Assembly: GCA_947501105.1 (NCBI GenBank) | Contig: CANMUP010000006.1 | Location: forward strand, 1-64,000 | Length of the DNA: 64,000 nt | DNA from: an uncultured Flaviramulus sp. | Lineage (GTDB): Bacteria > Bacteroidota > Bacteroidia > Flavobacteriales > Flavobacteriaceae | Reading direction: 5' to 3' | Part shown: one piece after another, positions 42,980 to 51,764 of the stretch | How positions within the stretch are numbered: position 1 is the stretch's first letter | How the letters are laid out: each line of letters starts with the position of its first letter | Notes under the pieces: generated by a model | Databases searched by the model: none | What the model was told of the DNA's origin: nothing | Seen by the model: the letters and a program-made list of their open reading frames with translations, nothing else | Translations under genes and position numbers: made by a program

Positions 42980-44890
42980 ATGACAAATTATTTTAAATTA
43001 AAAGCATTCATCTTTTCTTTCTCTATTGCAATCATCACCAATTTTTCTGGTTTTGCTCAAGAAAAAGCTACACCAATTTTTCAAGATGGAGAGGCTCAAA
43101 TAGTTGAAGCATTTGATACACCCGATAAATGGATTCGTCATGATTTATTTGTCGAAACCGAATTTGATACTGATGGCGACGGCAAATTAGACCGTGTGCA
43201 TGTTAGTGTTACCAGACCGTTTCAAACGGATACTGAAGGTTTAAAACTACCAATAGTTTACGAGTCTAGTCCATACTATGCTGGTGTTGCTCCAGATGTT
43301 GATGGGGTGTTTTGGGATGTCAATCATGAATTAGGTGAAACGGCACAAGAACGTGCACACCCAGAAGTAAAAAGGTTAGGTGAAAGACCAATTATATCAA
43401 ATTCTCAAATTAAAACTTGGGTTCCTAGAGGCTACATTGTTGTGCATTCATCATCTCCTGGAACAGGATTATCTCAAGGGTCTCCAACAGTTGGTGGCGA
43501 TAACGAATCATTAGCACCTAAGGCTGTTATAGATTGGTTATGCGGACGCGCAAAAGGATATACCGAACCTTATGGAAATAAAACCGTTGAAGCATTTTGG
43601 AGTACAGGAAAAGTTGGCATGACTGGAACATCTTATAACGGAACGATTCCGTTGGCAGCAGCAACTACAGGTGTTCAAGGTTTAGAAGTTATTATTCCAG
43701 TGGCACCAAATACTTCATATTATCATTATTACCGCTCAAATGGTTTGGTACGCTCTCCTGGTGGTTATTTAGGTGAAGATATTGATGTGCTATACGATTA
43801 TATCCATAGTGGTGGAGAAGAGCCGCTTGTACCAAACAGTAATTTAAAAGTTAATGATGCTGATATTCCTAAAGGATACAAATCGAAAAGAGCATACAGT
43901 AATGAAAAAATTCGTGATACTGAAATGAAAAACGGTATGGATAGAATTACTGGTGATTATAACGACTTTTGGGCAGGTCGCGATTATTTAAATGATATGG
44001 AACCTATGAAAGCTGCATTATTAATGTCTCACGGCTTTAACGATTGGAACGTTATGCCAGAGCATAGCTACCGTATTTATAAAAAGGCAAAAGAAATGGG
44101 ATTGCCTACACAAATTTACTATCATCAATTTGGGCATGGTGGTCCACCACCAGTTAGCATGATGAACAAATGGTTTACACATTATTTGCACAATATTGAA
44201 AACGGAGTTGAAAATGAACCAAATAAAGCTTGGATTGTTCGTGAAGGTGATAAAATGAGTAACCCAACGGCTTACAAAGATTACCCAAATCCTGAAGCTA
44301 AAGACGTGGTTTTACATTTAACTTCTGGTGCTCCAAAAGCTGGAGGTTTAGCTAATACAAAAGGATTAAAACAAGGTAAAGAAACTTTAGTTGATAATTA
44401 TTCATTTTCTGGTGAAGCAATGGCAAGAGCAGAAATTACAAATCATCGTTTATTGTATGTAACACCTAAGCTAAAAAAAGATGTTCATATTTCTGGTGTA
44501 CCTCAAATTACAGTTAAACTAGCAAGTAATAAACCTGCAGCGAATTTATCGGTTTGGTTAGTTTCACTACCATGGAATGAAAGCAGAAGAGCAAAAACTA
44601 CCGATAATATTATTACTCGTGGTTGGGCAGATCCTCAGAACCATAAATCGATAACCGAAAGCTCTCCTTTAAAACCCGGTAAGTTTTATGAAGTAACTTT
44701 TAATTTACAACCAGATGATCAAGTTATAAAAGCTGGGCAGCAAATAGGTTTAATGATTTTTTCTAGTGATAAAGAGTATACATTACACCCAAAACCAGGA
44801 GCAGAATTAACTATTGATTTAGATGGAACATCGTTAACATTACCTGTAGTTGGTGGTGCAGAATCATTTAACAATGCATTGAAGAAATAA
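42980..44890 (+). CDS. Xaa-Pro dipeptidyl-peptidase (S15 family)
   Basis: A 636-residue secreted enzyme (signal peptide to GFAQ). The alpha/beta domain has the nucleophile in GMTGTSYNG, an Asp in HGFNDWNV and His in HQFGHGGPP. A C-terminal jelly-roll PepX_C domain follows (about 440-636, HISGVPQITVKLASN and GQQIGLMIFSSD). It removes Xaa-Pro dipeptides from N-termini of extracellular peptides. It follows a small NTF2-like gene by 5 bp. Confidence 0.92.
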   Translation: MTNYFKLKAFIFSFSIAIITNFSGFAQEKATPIFQDGEAQIVEAFDTPDKWIRHDLFVETEFDTDGDGKLDRVHVSVTRPFQTDTEGLKLPIVYESSPYYAGVAPDVDGVFWDVNHELGETAQERAHPEVKRLGERPIISNSQIKTWVPRGYIVVHSSSPGTGLSQGSPTVGGDNESLAPKAVIDWLCGRAKGYTEPYGNKTVEAFWSTGKVGMTGTSYNGTIPLAAATTGVQGLEVIIPVAPNTSYYHYYRSNGLVRSPGGYLGEDIDVLYDYIHSGGEEPLVPNSNLKVNDADIPKGYKSKRAYSNEKIRDTEMKNGMDRITGDYNDFWAGRDYLNDMEPMKAALLMSHGFNDWNVMPEHSYRIYKKAKEMGLPTQIYYHQFGHGGPPPVSMMNKWFTHYLHNIENGVENEPNKAWIVREGDKMSNPTAYKDYPNPEAKDVVLHLTSGAPKAGGLANTKGLKQGKETLVDNYSFSGEAMARAEITNHRLLYVTPKLKKDVHISGVPQITVKLASNKPAANLSVWLVSLPWNESRRAKTTDNIITRGWADPQNHKSITESSPLKPGKFYEVTFNLQPDDQVIKAGQQIGLMIFSSDKEYTLHPKPGAELTIDLDGTSLTLPVVGGAESFNNALKK

Positions 44891-44963
44891 AATCTACCAT
44901 TTAAAATGATTAAATGAACAAATTCAATTCTCCATATAATTGAATATTTATAAAATGTGAGTT

Positions 44964-45152
44964 ATGAGTAATTGGCTTATTGCAATTGTTGGACTATTAT
45001 TCATAATTGTTGGTTTTCGAATGTATAACTACTTTAATAAAAATATAGACACAATCGATAACAAACTTGGTAATTTATATGGAATTGCTGTTATAGTCAT
45101 AATTTGCGGAGTGATAATTGTATTAATTCCAATAATAAATTGGATGAAATAA
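44964..45152 (+). CDS. Small two-helix membrane protein
   Basis: A 62-residue protein with membrane helices at about 4-22 (LIAIVGLLFIIVGF) and 39-60 (LYGIAVIVIICGVIIVLIPI), joined by a polar loop with N-rich residues. I recognise no family. The ORF is short but has a hydrophobic pattern of the kind kept by selection. Expression is not shown. It lies 73 bp after the S15 gene. Confidence 0.55.
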   Translation: MSNWLIAIVGLLFIIVGFRMYNYFNKNIDTIDNKLGNLYGIAVIVIICGVIIVLIPIINWMK

Positions 45153-45222
45153 ACAAACATTTATAACATATATTGAGCAAAATGGAAAAACTCTAAACAA
45201 AAAGACTTAGTTTAATAACGCC

Positions 45223-45882
45223 CTAATTCTTATCCTCCAACAACGGTACAAATCGAAACTCACCAAACTCGTGTTGTTCAAATTCTTTTTGCCCTTTTCT
45301 AATAAAAAGCGTCATAATTTGCACATCATCTCCCACAGGTATAACAAGCCTTCCTCCTATTTTTAACTGTCCCAACAAAGGCTTAGGCACAAACGGTGCG
45401 CCTGCGGTAACAATAATACTATCAAAAGGAGCTTCTTCAACCAAACCTTTATAGCCATCACTAAAAATGAGTTTTTTAGCACGATACCCCAATTTTGGTA
45501 AAAACTTACTTGTTTTTTTAAACAATTCTTGTTGGCGCTCGATGCTAAAAACTTTCGCACCTAACTCACATAACACTGCTGTTTGGTAGCCGCTACCTGT
45601 CCCAATTTCTAAAACCTTATCACCCTTTTTTACTTGTAATAATTCGGTTTGAAAAGCCACCGTATAAGGCTGTGATATGGTTTGATCTGCCGCAATAGGA
45701 AAAGCTTTATCTTGGTATGCATGGTCTAAAAAACCAGAGTCCATAAACAAATGCCTTGGTATATTTCCTATAGCTTTCAAAACAGCTTCGTTAGCTATTC
45801 CTTTGTTTATTAAAATGTTAACTAGTTGCTGTCGCAGTCCTTTGTGTTTAAATGTATCTTTCAATGGTTGGGTAGTTTTCAA
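45223..45882 (-). CDS. pcm: Protein-L-isoaspartate O-methyltransferase
   Basis: A 219-residue SAM enzyme that initiates repair of L-isoaspartyl residues. Family motifs are AFPIAADQTISQPYTVAFQ, VLEIGTGSGYQTAVL (SAM motif I), IFSDGYKG and a late GGRLVIPVGD. N-terminal IPRHLFMD is the normal PCMT opening. A single gene in this window, divergent from the Gfo/Idh/MocA gene. Confidence 0.95.
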   Translation of the reverse strand: MKTTQPLKDTFKHKGLRQQLVNILINKGIANEAVLKAIGNIPRHLFMDSGFLDHAYQDKAFPIAADQTISQPYTVAFQTELLQVKKGDKVLEIGTGSGYQTAVLCELGAKVFSIERQQELFKKTSKFLPKLGYRAKKLIFSDGYKGLVEEAPFDSIIVTAGAPFVPKPLLGQLKIGGRLVIPVGDDVQIMTLFIRKGQKEFEQHEFGEFRFVPLLEDKN

Positions 45883-46020
45883 TGCTAAAATTAGTAAACA
45901 TTTTTAATCAAAAACCATTTTATTAGTAATTTCTTTTAAGTATTAATAAAGCAAAAAAATTAGGTGCAAATAATCAATTTCATATACTAAATATCTTATT
46001 TTTGTTGAAAACGTAAAAAT

Positions 46021-46983
46021 ATGCTAAACGCTGGTGTACTAGGTGCTGGTCATCTTGGAAAAATTCATTTAAGACTTCTTAACCAATCTAATAAATATAA
46101 CCTTATTGGTTTTTATGATGCAGATGCAGATAATGGTAAAAAAGTAGAAGAAGAATTTGGTTATAAATTTTTCGATTCTATCGAAGCCCTTATCGACGCT
46201 GTAGATATTGTAGATATTGTAACGCCTACACTATCGCATTACGATTGTGCAAAACAAGCTATTGCAAAAGGAAAGCATATTTTTATTGAAAAACCAATAA
46301 CCAATACTGTTGAAGAAGCAGAGCATATTAGAGAACTTTTGGCAAAGCACGATATTCGTGGACAAGTAGGCCACGTTGAGCGTTTTAATCCCGCTTTTAT
46401 AGCTGTGAAAAATGATATTAACTCGCCAATGTTTATTGAAACACATCGTTTGGCAGAGTTTAATCCGCGAGGTACAGATGTCCCTGTAGTGCTAGATTTA
46501 ATGATTCACGATATAGATATTATTTTAAGCGTCGTTAAATCAAAAGTTAAAAACGTTTCTGCAAGTGGTGTATCGGTTATTAGCGACACACCAGATATTG
46601 CTAATGCGCGTATTGAATTTGAAAATGGTTGTGTTGCCAATTTAACAGCTAGTAGAATCTCTTTAAAGAGTATGCGTAAAACGCGTTTCTTTCAAAAAGA
46701 TGCTTATATCTCAGTTGATTTTTTAGAAAAGAAATGTGAGGTTGTTAAAATGAAAGATGCTCCAGAAAACCCTGGTGATTTTGATATGATTTTGCAAAAT
46801 GCCGAAGGCATTAAAAAACAAATTTATTTTGATAATCCTGAAATATCAAATAATAATGCCATTTTAGATGAATTGGAAACTTTTGCAGATGCCATTAACA
46901 ATAACACAACACCAGTTGTAACACTACATGATGGTACTGAAGCTTTACGTGTTGCCACACAAATAATTAATTGTTTTAAATAA
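46021..46983 (+). CDS. Gfo/Idh/MocA family oxidoreductase
   Basis: A 320-residue NAD(P)-dependent dehydrogenase. The Rossmann motif GVLGAGHLGKIHLRLL opens it; the conserved EKPITNTVEEAE and the later VGHVERFNPA and DLMIHDIDI (catalytic HD-type region) follow. Members oxidise sugars, inositols or related compounds. The adjacent 3-hydroxyacyl-CoA dehydrogenase gene (8-bp gap) suggests one transcript, but I see no shared pathway. A -7 box lies 16 nt upstream of the ATG. Confidence 0.92.
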   Translation: MLNAGVLGAGHLGKIHLRLLNQSNKYNLIGFYDADADNGKKVEEEFGYKFFDSIEALIDAVDIVDIVTPTLSHYDCAKQAIAKGKHIFIEKPITNTVEEAEHIRELLAKHDIRGQVGHVERFNPAFIAVKNDINSPMFIETHRLAEFNPRGTDVPVVLDLMIHDIDIILSVVKSKVKNVSASGVSVISDTPDIANARIEFENGCVANLTASRISLKSMRKTRFFQKDAYISVDFLEKKCEVVKMKDAPENPGDFDMILQNAEGIKKQIYFDNPEISNNNAILDELETFADAINNNTTPVVTLHDGTEALRVATQIINCFK

Positions 46984-46991
46984 AATTTTAG

Positions 46992-47882
46992 ATGAAAAAC
47001 ATCGCAGTAATTGGTGCAGGAACTATGGGAAATGGTATTGCACATACTTTTGCACAAAGCGGATTTAAAGTACAACTTATAGATATTAGTGAAGCATCAC
47101 TTCAAAAAGGTATTGAAACCATTACTAAAAATTTAGATAGAATGGTTGCTAAAGAAAAAATTGCGGAAGCTGATAAAAGTGAAACGTTATCTAATATTTC
47201 TACATTTACTAATATTCCTGAAGGCGTTAAAAATACTGATTTAGTGGTTGAAGCTGCTACCGAAAATATAGATTTAAAGCTAAATATTTTTAAGCAGTTA
47301 GATGAAGCCTGTGAAAAGAACACAATTCTTGCTTCTAATACCTCATCTATTTCTATAACTCAAATTGCAGCGGTTACATCTAGACCAGAAATGGTTATTG
47401 GTATGCACTTTATGAATCCTGTACCAATCATGAAGTTAGTTGAAATTATTCGCGGTTATAATACTAGTGATAGTGTTACAAATACTATTATGCAACTATC
47501 AAAAACTTTAGGTAAAGTTCCTGTAGAAGTAAATGATTACCCGGGTTTTGTAGCCAACAGAATATTAATGCCAATGCTAAACGAATCTATTGAAACTTTA
47601 TATAATGGTGTTGCTGGTGTTGAGGAAATAGATACTGTTATGAAGCTTGGAATGGCACACCCAATGGGGCCGTTACAACTTGCAGATTTTATAGGTTTAG
47701 ACGTTTGCTTATCCATTTTAAATGTGATGTACGAAGGCTTCAAAAACCCAAAATATGCTCCTTGCCCTTTATTAGTGAATATGGTTCGTGCTGGTAAGTT
47801 AGGTATAAAATCAGGCGAAGGTTTTTATGATTATTCAGAAAGTAGAAAAGCTGAAAAAGTAGCGAAACAGTTTGTAAAGTAG
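46992..47882 (+). CDS. 3-hydroxybutyryl-CoA dehydrogenase
   Basis: A 296-residue protein of the 3-hydroxyacyl-CoA dehydrogenase family. The NAD site IAVIGAGTMGNGIAHTFAQ, the segment NTSSISITQIAA, GMHFMNPVPIMKLVEII with catalytic His, and the C-terminal FVANRILMPMLNE are all clear. It oxidises 3-hydroxybutyryl-CoA to acetoacetyl-CoA in acyl-CoA metabolism. It follows the Gfo/Idh/MocA gene by 8 bp. Confidence 0.94.
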   Translation: MKNIAVIGAGTMGNGIAHTFAQSGFKVQLIDISEASLQKGIETITKNLDRMVAKEKIAEADKSETLSNISTFTNIPEGVKNTDLVVEAATENIDLKLNIFKQLDEACEKNTILASNTSSISITQIAAVTSRPEMVIGMHFMNPVPIMKLVEIIRGYNTSDSVTNTIMQLSKTLGKVPVEVNDYPGFVANRILMPMLNESIETLYNGVAGVEEIDTVMKLGMAHPMGPLQLADFIGLDVCLSILNVMYEGFKNPKYAPCPLLVNMVRAGKLGIKSGEGFYDYSESRKAEKVAKQFVK

Positions 47883-47910
47883 TTAGCCATTAGTCGTTAG
47901 TAGTTAAATT

Positions 47911-47945
47911 TCTAACGTCTAAAATCTAACGTCTAAAATCTAAAA
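47911..47945. repeat. 14-bp tandem repeat (2.5 copies)
   Basis: The unit TCTAACGTCTAAAA occurs at 47911-47924 and 47925-47938, followed by TCTAAAA at 47939-47945. It ends 1 bp before the TTG start of the DUF1015 gene. Likely replication slippage; copy number may vary between strains. Confidence 0.8.
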
Positions 47946-47946
47946 T

Positions 47947-49185
47947 TTGGCAAAAATAATACCTTTTAAAGCGGTAAGACCAACCAGAGCCATTGTAGGT
48001 TTAGTTGCTGCACGCCCATACCAAAGCTATACTGTTAACGAACGAGAGTCTCGCATGGATTATAACCCTTATAGCTTTCTTCATATTGTAAACCCTGGTT
48101 ATAAATATGACCAAGTTATTACTGGTGAAGAGCGTTATAAACTGGTTAGAAATCGTTATTTAGAATTTAAGGAAGATGGTGTTTTTTTACAAGATGAAAA
48201 ACCTTCATTTTATGTTTACAAAATAGTAAATAGGCATGGTCAAGAATTCAATGGTATTATTGCTGCAACTAGTGCTGAAGATTATGAACAAGATGTTATA
48301 AAAAAACATGAAGACACCATAGCAAAGCGAGAAAAAACATTTAAAAGTTATTTACAAACAGTAGGTTTTAATGCAGAACCTGTACTACTTACTTATCCAG
48401 ATAATGCTGTGGTTGCATCAATAATTAAAGAAACTCAAAAAAATCATGCTGAGTTTGAGTTTACCATGACTTATAGAGACACACATTATTTATGGAAAAT
48501 AGATAATGAAAATACAATTACATTGATTCAAAATGAATTTGATAAAATGAAAACCATTTACATTGCAGATGGTCATCATAGATCGGCATCTTCTTATTTG
48601 TTATATAAGGACGAAAAAAATAAAAACGCAAATCATAATAGTGATGAATCGTACAATTTTTTTATGTCTTATCTTATTCCTGAATCAGATTTAGTAATCC
48701 AAGAATTTAATCGTTTAATTAAAGATTTAAATGGTTTAACTAAGGAAGAGTTTCTTATTCGTTTGGACAGCTTCTATCGTATTGAAAATAGAGGAACTGT
48801 ACCTTATGCTCCTTCAAAACCTCATCATTTTAGCATGTATTTAGATGGTGAATTTTATTCTCTATATTTAAGAAAAACAAGATATAAGTTTAATACAGCG
48901 CTAGATAACCTTGATGCACAATTATTATACAAAACTATACTACAGCCTATTTTGGGCATTAACGACTTAAGAGGCGATAATCGTATTGAATATGTAAACG
49001 GTAGACATGAAATGATAACAATTAAGAGTAGCGTAGATAGTGGCGAATTTAAAGTAGGGTTTGGTATGTGCCCTGCAACTATTAAACAAATGAAACATAT
49101 TGCTGACGAAGGCTTAAAGATGCCTCCAAAAAGCACTTATATATTGCCAAAATTGAGAAGTGGTATAACCGTTTACGAGTATTAA
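47947..49185 (+). CDS. DUF1015 family protein, TTG start
   Basis: A 412-residue cytoplasmic protein. The opening (M)AKIIPFKAVRPTR is the expected DUF1015 N-terminus, and the first in-frame ATG is far downstream, so the TTG at 47947 is the best start. Other family regions are IYIADGHHRSASSYL, DNRIEYVNGR and a PPKSTYILPKLRSG ending. The family has no firm function; a HHR-type active-site-like region is conserved. The upstream 14-bp repeats lie in its leader. Confidence 0.9.
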   Translation: MAKIIPFKAVRPTRAIVGLVAARPYQSYTVNERESRMDYNPYSFLHIVNPGYKYDQVITGEERYKLVRNRYLEFKEDGVFLQDEKPSFYVYKIVNRHGQEFNGIIAATSAEDYEQDVIKKHEDTIAKREKTFKSYLQTVGFNAEPVLLTYPDNAVVASIIKETQKNHAEFEFTMTYRDTHYLWKIDNENTITLIQNEFDKMKTIYIADGHHRSASSYLLYKDEKNKNANHNSDESYNFFMSYLIPESDLVIQEFNRLIKDLNGLTKEEFLIRLDSFYRIENRGTVPYAPSKPHHFSMYLDGEFYSLYLRKTRYKFNTALDNLDAQLLYKTILQPILGINDLRGDNRIEYVNGRHEMITIKSSVDSGEFKVGFGMCPATIKQMKHIADEGLKMPPKSTYILPKLRSGITVYEY

Positions 49186-49195
49186 ATAATTTACT

Positions 49196-49666
49196 ATGAA
49201 TGCTACTGATGTTATTTTATTAAATTTCGCAGAGACTCGAAGACGAAGTCTAAAACTCTGGAGAGGAATTCCAAAAGAATATTTAAACTGGAAGCCAGAC
49301 GAGAAAGCTTTTACAATTATTGAGATGATTAGGCACGTACTAGAAAGCGAGCATTTATTTCATAAAATAATAGAAAATAGAGGTAACTTAGGTGACTATA
49401 AATCTCCTTGGGAAAACTTACCTTATCAGGATTTGGAATATGAAATTGATTTCTCTGAAACCTATAGGGCTAAGTTTATCAATATGATTAAAACTTTAAA
49501 AGAATCTGATCTTGAAAAAATAAAGATTGAAAGAAGTGAAGTTAATCAAAGCAAAATTTTAGGAGATTATTTAAATAGAATAGCTTATCATGAATCTGTG
49601 CATACAGGACAACTATTAGATTATTTAAGAACTATTGGTACAGAAAGACCAAGCATTTGGGATTAA
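49196..49666 (+). CDS. DinB/YfiT-like helical protein
   Basis: A 156-residue protein. The helical pattern, with HVLESEHLFHKIIEN and the terminal AYHESVHTGQLLDYLRTIG, places it in the DinB superfamily. His residues of the usual metal site are visible (H47, H133, H137 region). Substrate and role are unknown. It lies 10 bp after the DUF1015 gene and 4 bp before YggS, in a likely operon. Confidence 0.85.
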   Translation: MNATDVILLNFAETRRRSLKLWRGIPKEYLNWKPDEKAFTIIEMIRHVLESEHLFHKIIENRGNLGDYKSPWENLPYQDLEYEIDFSETYRAKFINMIKTLKESDLEKIKIERSEVNQSKILGDYLNRIAYHESVHTGQLLDYLRTIGTERPSIWD

Positions 49667-49670
49667 TAAT

Positions 49671-50342
49671 ATGAGTATACAACAAAACCTAAATCATATA
49701 AAATCTACATTGCCAGAAGGTGTTGCATTGGTTGCTGTTTCTAAAACCAAACCAGTTAGTGATATAATGGAAGCTTATAATGCAGGTCAACGCATTTTTG
49801 GAGAAAACAAAATCCAAGAAATGGTTGAGAAACATGAAGCTATGCCTAAAAATATTGATTGGCACATGATTGGGCATGTACAACGCAATAAGGTCAAATA
49901 TATGGCTTCGTTTGTACGCTTGATACATGGCGTAGATAATTTTAAATTATTAAAGGAAATAAATAAACAAGCCAAAAATCATGATAGAGTTATAGATTGT
50001 TTACTTCAAATAAAAATAGCTTCAGAAGATTCAAAATTTGGAATGTCAGTAAATGAAGCTTCAGAAATTATTCAATCTAAAGACTTTTCTGAATTACAAC
50101 ATATAAAGGTTGTTGGCGTTATGGGGATGGCTACTTTTACAGATGATATGCATCAAGTGAAAAAAGAATTCACTCTATTAAAAACGTCTTTTGAAGATTT
50201 GAAAGTACTGAAAACTACAAATTGCGAACTGCTAACTATTTCAATGGGAATGAGTGGCGACTATAAATTAGCTATAGATTGCGGAAGCAACATGGTTCGC
50301 GTTGGAAGTAGTATATTTGGTGAAAGAAATTATAATAATTAG
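49671..50342 (+). CDS. YggS family PLP homeostasis protein
   Basis: A 223-residue alanine-racemase-fold protein that binds PLP and buffers its free level. The PLP-lysine region is VALVAVSKTKPVSD; FGENKIQEMVEK and DWHMIGHVQRNKVKY follow, and SMGMSGDYKLAIDCGSNMVRVGSSIFGER closes it. A longer frame would begin at a TTG at 49635, overlapping DinB; the ATG at 49671 gives the normal family start. Confidence 0.93.
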   Translation: MSIQQNLNHIKSTLPEGVALVAVSKTKPVSDIMEAYNAGQRIFGENKIQEMVEKHEAMPKNIDWHMIGHVQRNKVKYMASFVRLIHGVDNFKLLKEINKQAKNHDRVIDCLLQIKIASEDSKFGMSVNEASEIIQSKDFSELQHIKVVGVMGMATFTDDMHQVKKEFTLLKTSFEDLKVLKTTNCELLTISMGMSGDYKLAIDCGSNMVRVGSSIFGERNYNN

Positions 50343-50397
50343 TAAACAGTCGCAGTTAACAGTATTCGACTTTACAGCAAACAAATAACAATAAACT

Positions 50398-51762
50398 ATT
50401 TACGCAATACTAGACATAGAAACTACTGGTGGAAAGTATAATGAAGAAGGTATCACAGAAATTGCAATCTATAAATATGATGGACATCAAGTTGTCGACC
50501 AATTTATAAGTCTTGTAAACCCAGAACGCGAAATACAGCCTTTTGTAGTTAACCTAACAGGTATAAATAGTAACATGCTACGCCATGCACCAAAGTTTTA
50601 TGAGGTTGCCAAACGCATTGTAGAAATTACTGAAGATTGCATATTAGTTGCACACAATGCTCAATTTGACAACAGGATTTTAAAAACCGAATTTAAACGA
50701 TTAGGTTTTGAGTTTGAGCGCAAAACACTTTGTACTGTTGAGTTAGCAAAAGATTTAATGCCTGGACAAGCGTCATATAGTTTAGGCAAATTAGTGCGCT
50801 CACTTGGTATTCCTGTTACCGATAGGCATCGTGCTTCTGGCGATGCATTAGCAACTGTGAAACTATTTAAGATGCTGTTAGATAAAGACACTACAAAAAA
50901 TATTATTCAGCAATCTATCCGGTTAAACCCAAAACATCAATTAGAACCTAGACATATAGATATTATTGAGCAAATACCTTCTATAACTGGTGTTTATTAT
51001 ATTCATAAAGCTGATGGTGAAATTATATACATTGGTAAGAGTAACAATATAAAAAAACGCATCAATCAGCATTTTACAAACACCAATCAAAAATCAAAAA
51101 AAATTCAACAACAAGTAGCTACAGTAACTTATGATGCAACAGGGAGCGAATTGGTCGCACTTTTAAAAGAAAGCGAAGAAATTAAGCGCCTTAAACCTAT
51201 TCACAATAGAGCGCTTAGGCGTAACATTTTCACGCATGCTTTATACAGTTTTAAAGATGAAAACAATTATATTAATTTAAAAATTGATATAGTAGATGGA
51301 AGAAAAAAACCTATTACAACTTTTAGTAATAGGCAAAGCGGAAAAAGTTTTATTACTAAAGCTGTTGAAGACTATGACCTTTGTCAAAAACTCACAGGGC
51401 TTTACAAAACTAAAACCAGTTGTTTTAATTATGATATTAAAACCTGCAATGGGGCCTGTATAAATAAAGAATTACCAGAAGTATATAACCAACGTGTTGA
51501 AGCTTTAATCACTAAAAACAGTTACAAAAACAAAAACATGGTTATTATTGATAAAGGCAGAGATATTGATGAGCGTAGTGCCATACTTATTGAGAATGGT
51601 GTTTTTAAAGGTTTAGGGCATTTCAATTTAAACTACCAAATAAATAATATTGAGGTGTTAGAATCTATTATAACACCTATGACGAATAATAGAGATACGC
51701 AACATATTATTCAAAATTATCTCAGGAAAAATAAACGTTTAAAGATTGTTACACTTAACTAA
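50398..51762 (+). CDS. DnaQ-like exonuclease fused to GIY-YIG domain, probable ATT start
   Basis: The Exo I motif AILDIETTGG begins at 50404, but no ATG, GTG or TTG lies upstream before the stop at 50392-50394. The only codons available are ACT then ATT; family members begin MYAILDIETTGG, so ATT at 50398 is the likely start. The first ATG (50575) would delete the catalytic DxE. Exonuclease domain about 1-175 (DEDD-type, AHNAQFDNRI), then a UvrC/Cho-like GIY-YIG domain (about 195-275: TGVYYIHKADGEIIYIGKSN). Fusions of this type are thought to act in DNA repair. Confidence 0.82.
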   Translation: MYAILDIETTGGKYNEEGITEIAIYKYDGHQVVDQFISLVNPEREIQPFVVNLTGINSNMLRHAPKFYEVAKRIVEITEDCILVAHNAQFDNRILKTEFKRLGFEFERKTLCTVELAKDLMPGQASYSLGKLVRSLGIPVTDRHRASGDALATVKLFKMLLDKDTTKNIIQQSIRLNPKHQLEPRHIDIIEQIPSITGVYYIHKADGEIIYIGKSNNIKKRINQHFTNTNQKSKKIQQQVATVTYDATGSELVALLKESEEIKRLKPIHNRALRRNIFTHALYSFKDENNYINLKIDIVDGRKKPITTFSNRQSGKSFITKAVEDYDLCQKLTGLYKTKTSCFNYDIKTCNGACINKELPEVYNQRVEALITKNSYKNKNMVIIDKGRDIDERSAILIENGVFKGLGHFNLNYQINNIEVLESIITPMTNNRDTQHIIQNYLRKNKRLKIVTLN

Positions 51763-51764
51763 AC

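Noticed and set aside
50575-50577. ATG at 50575 as start of the exonuclease/GIY-YIG gene
   Set aside because: It would remove the first 59 residues, including the catalytic DxE of the exonuclease; the frame is open upstream and encodes the expected N-terminus.
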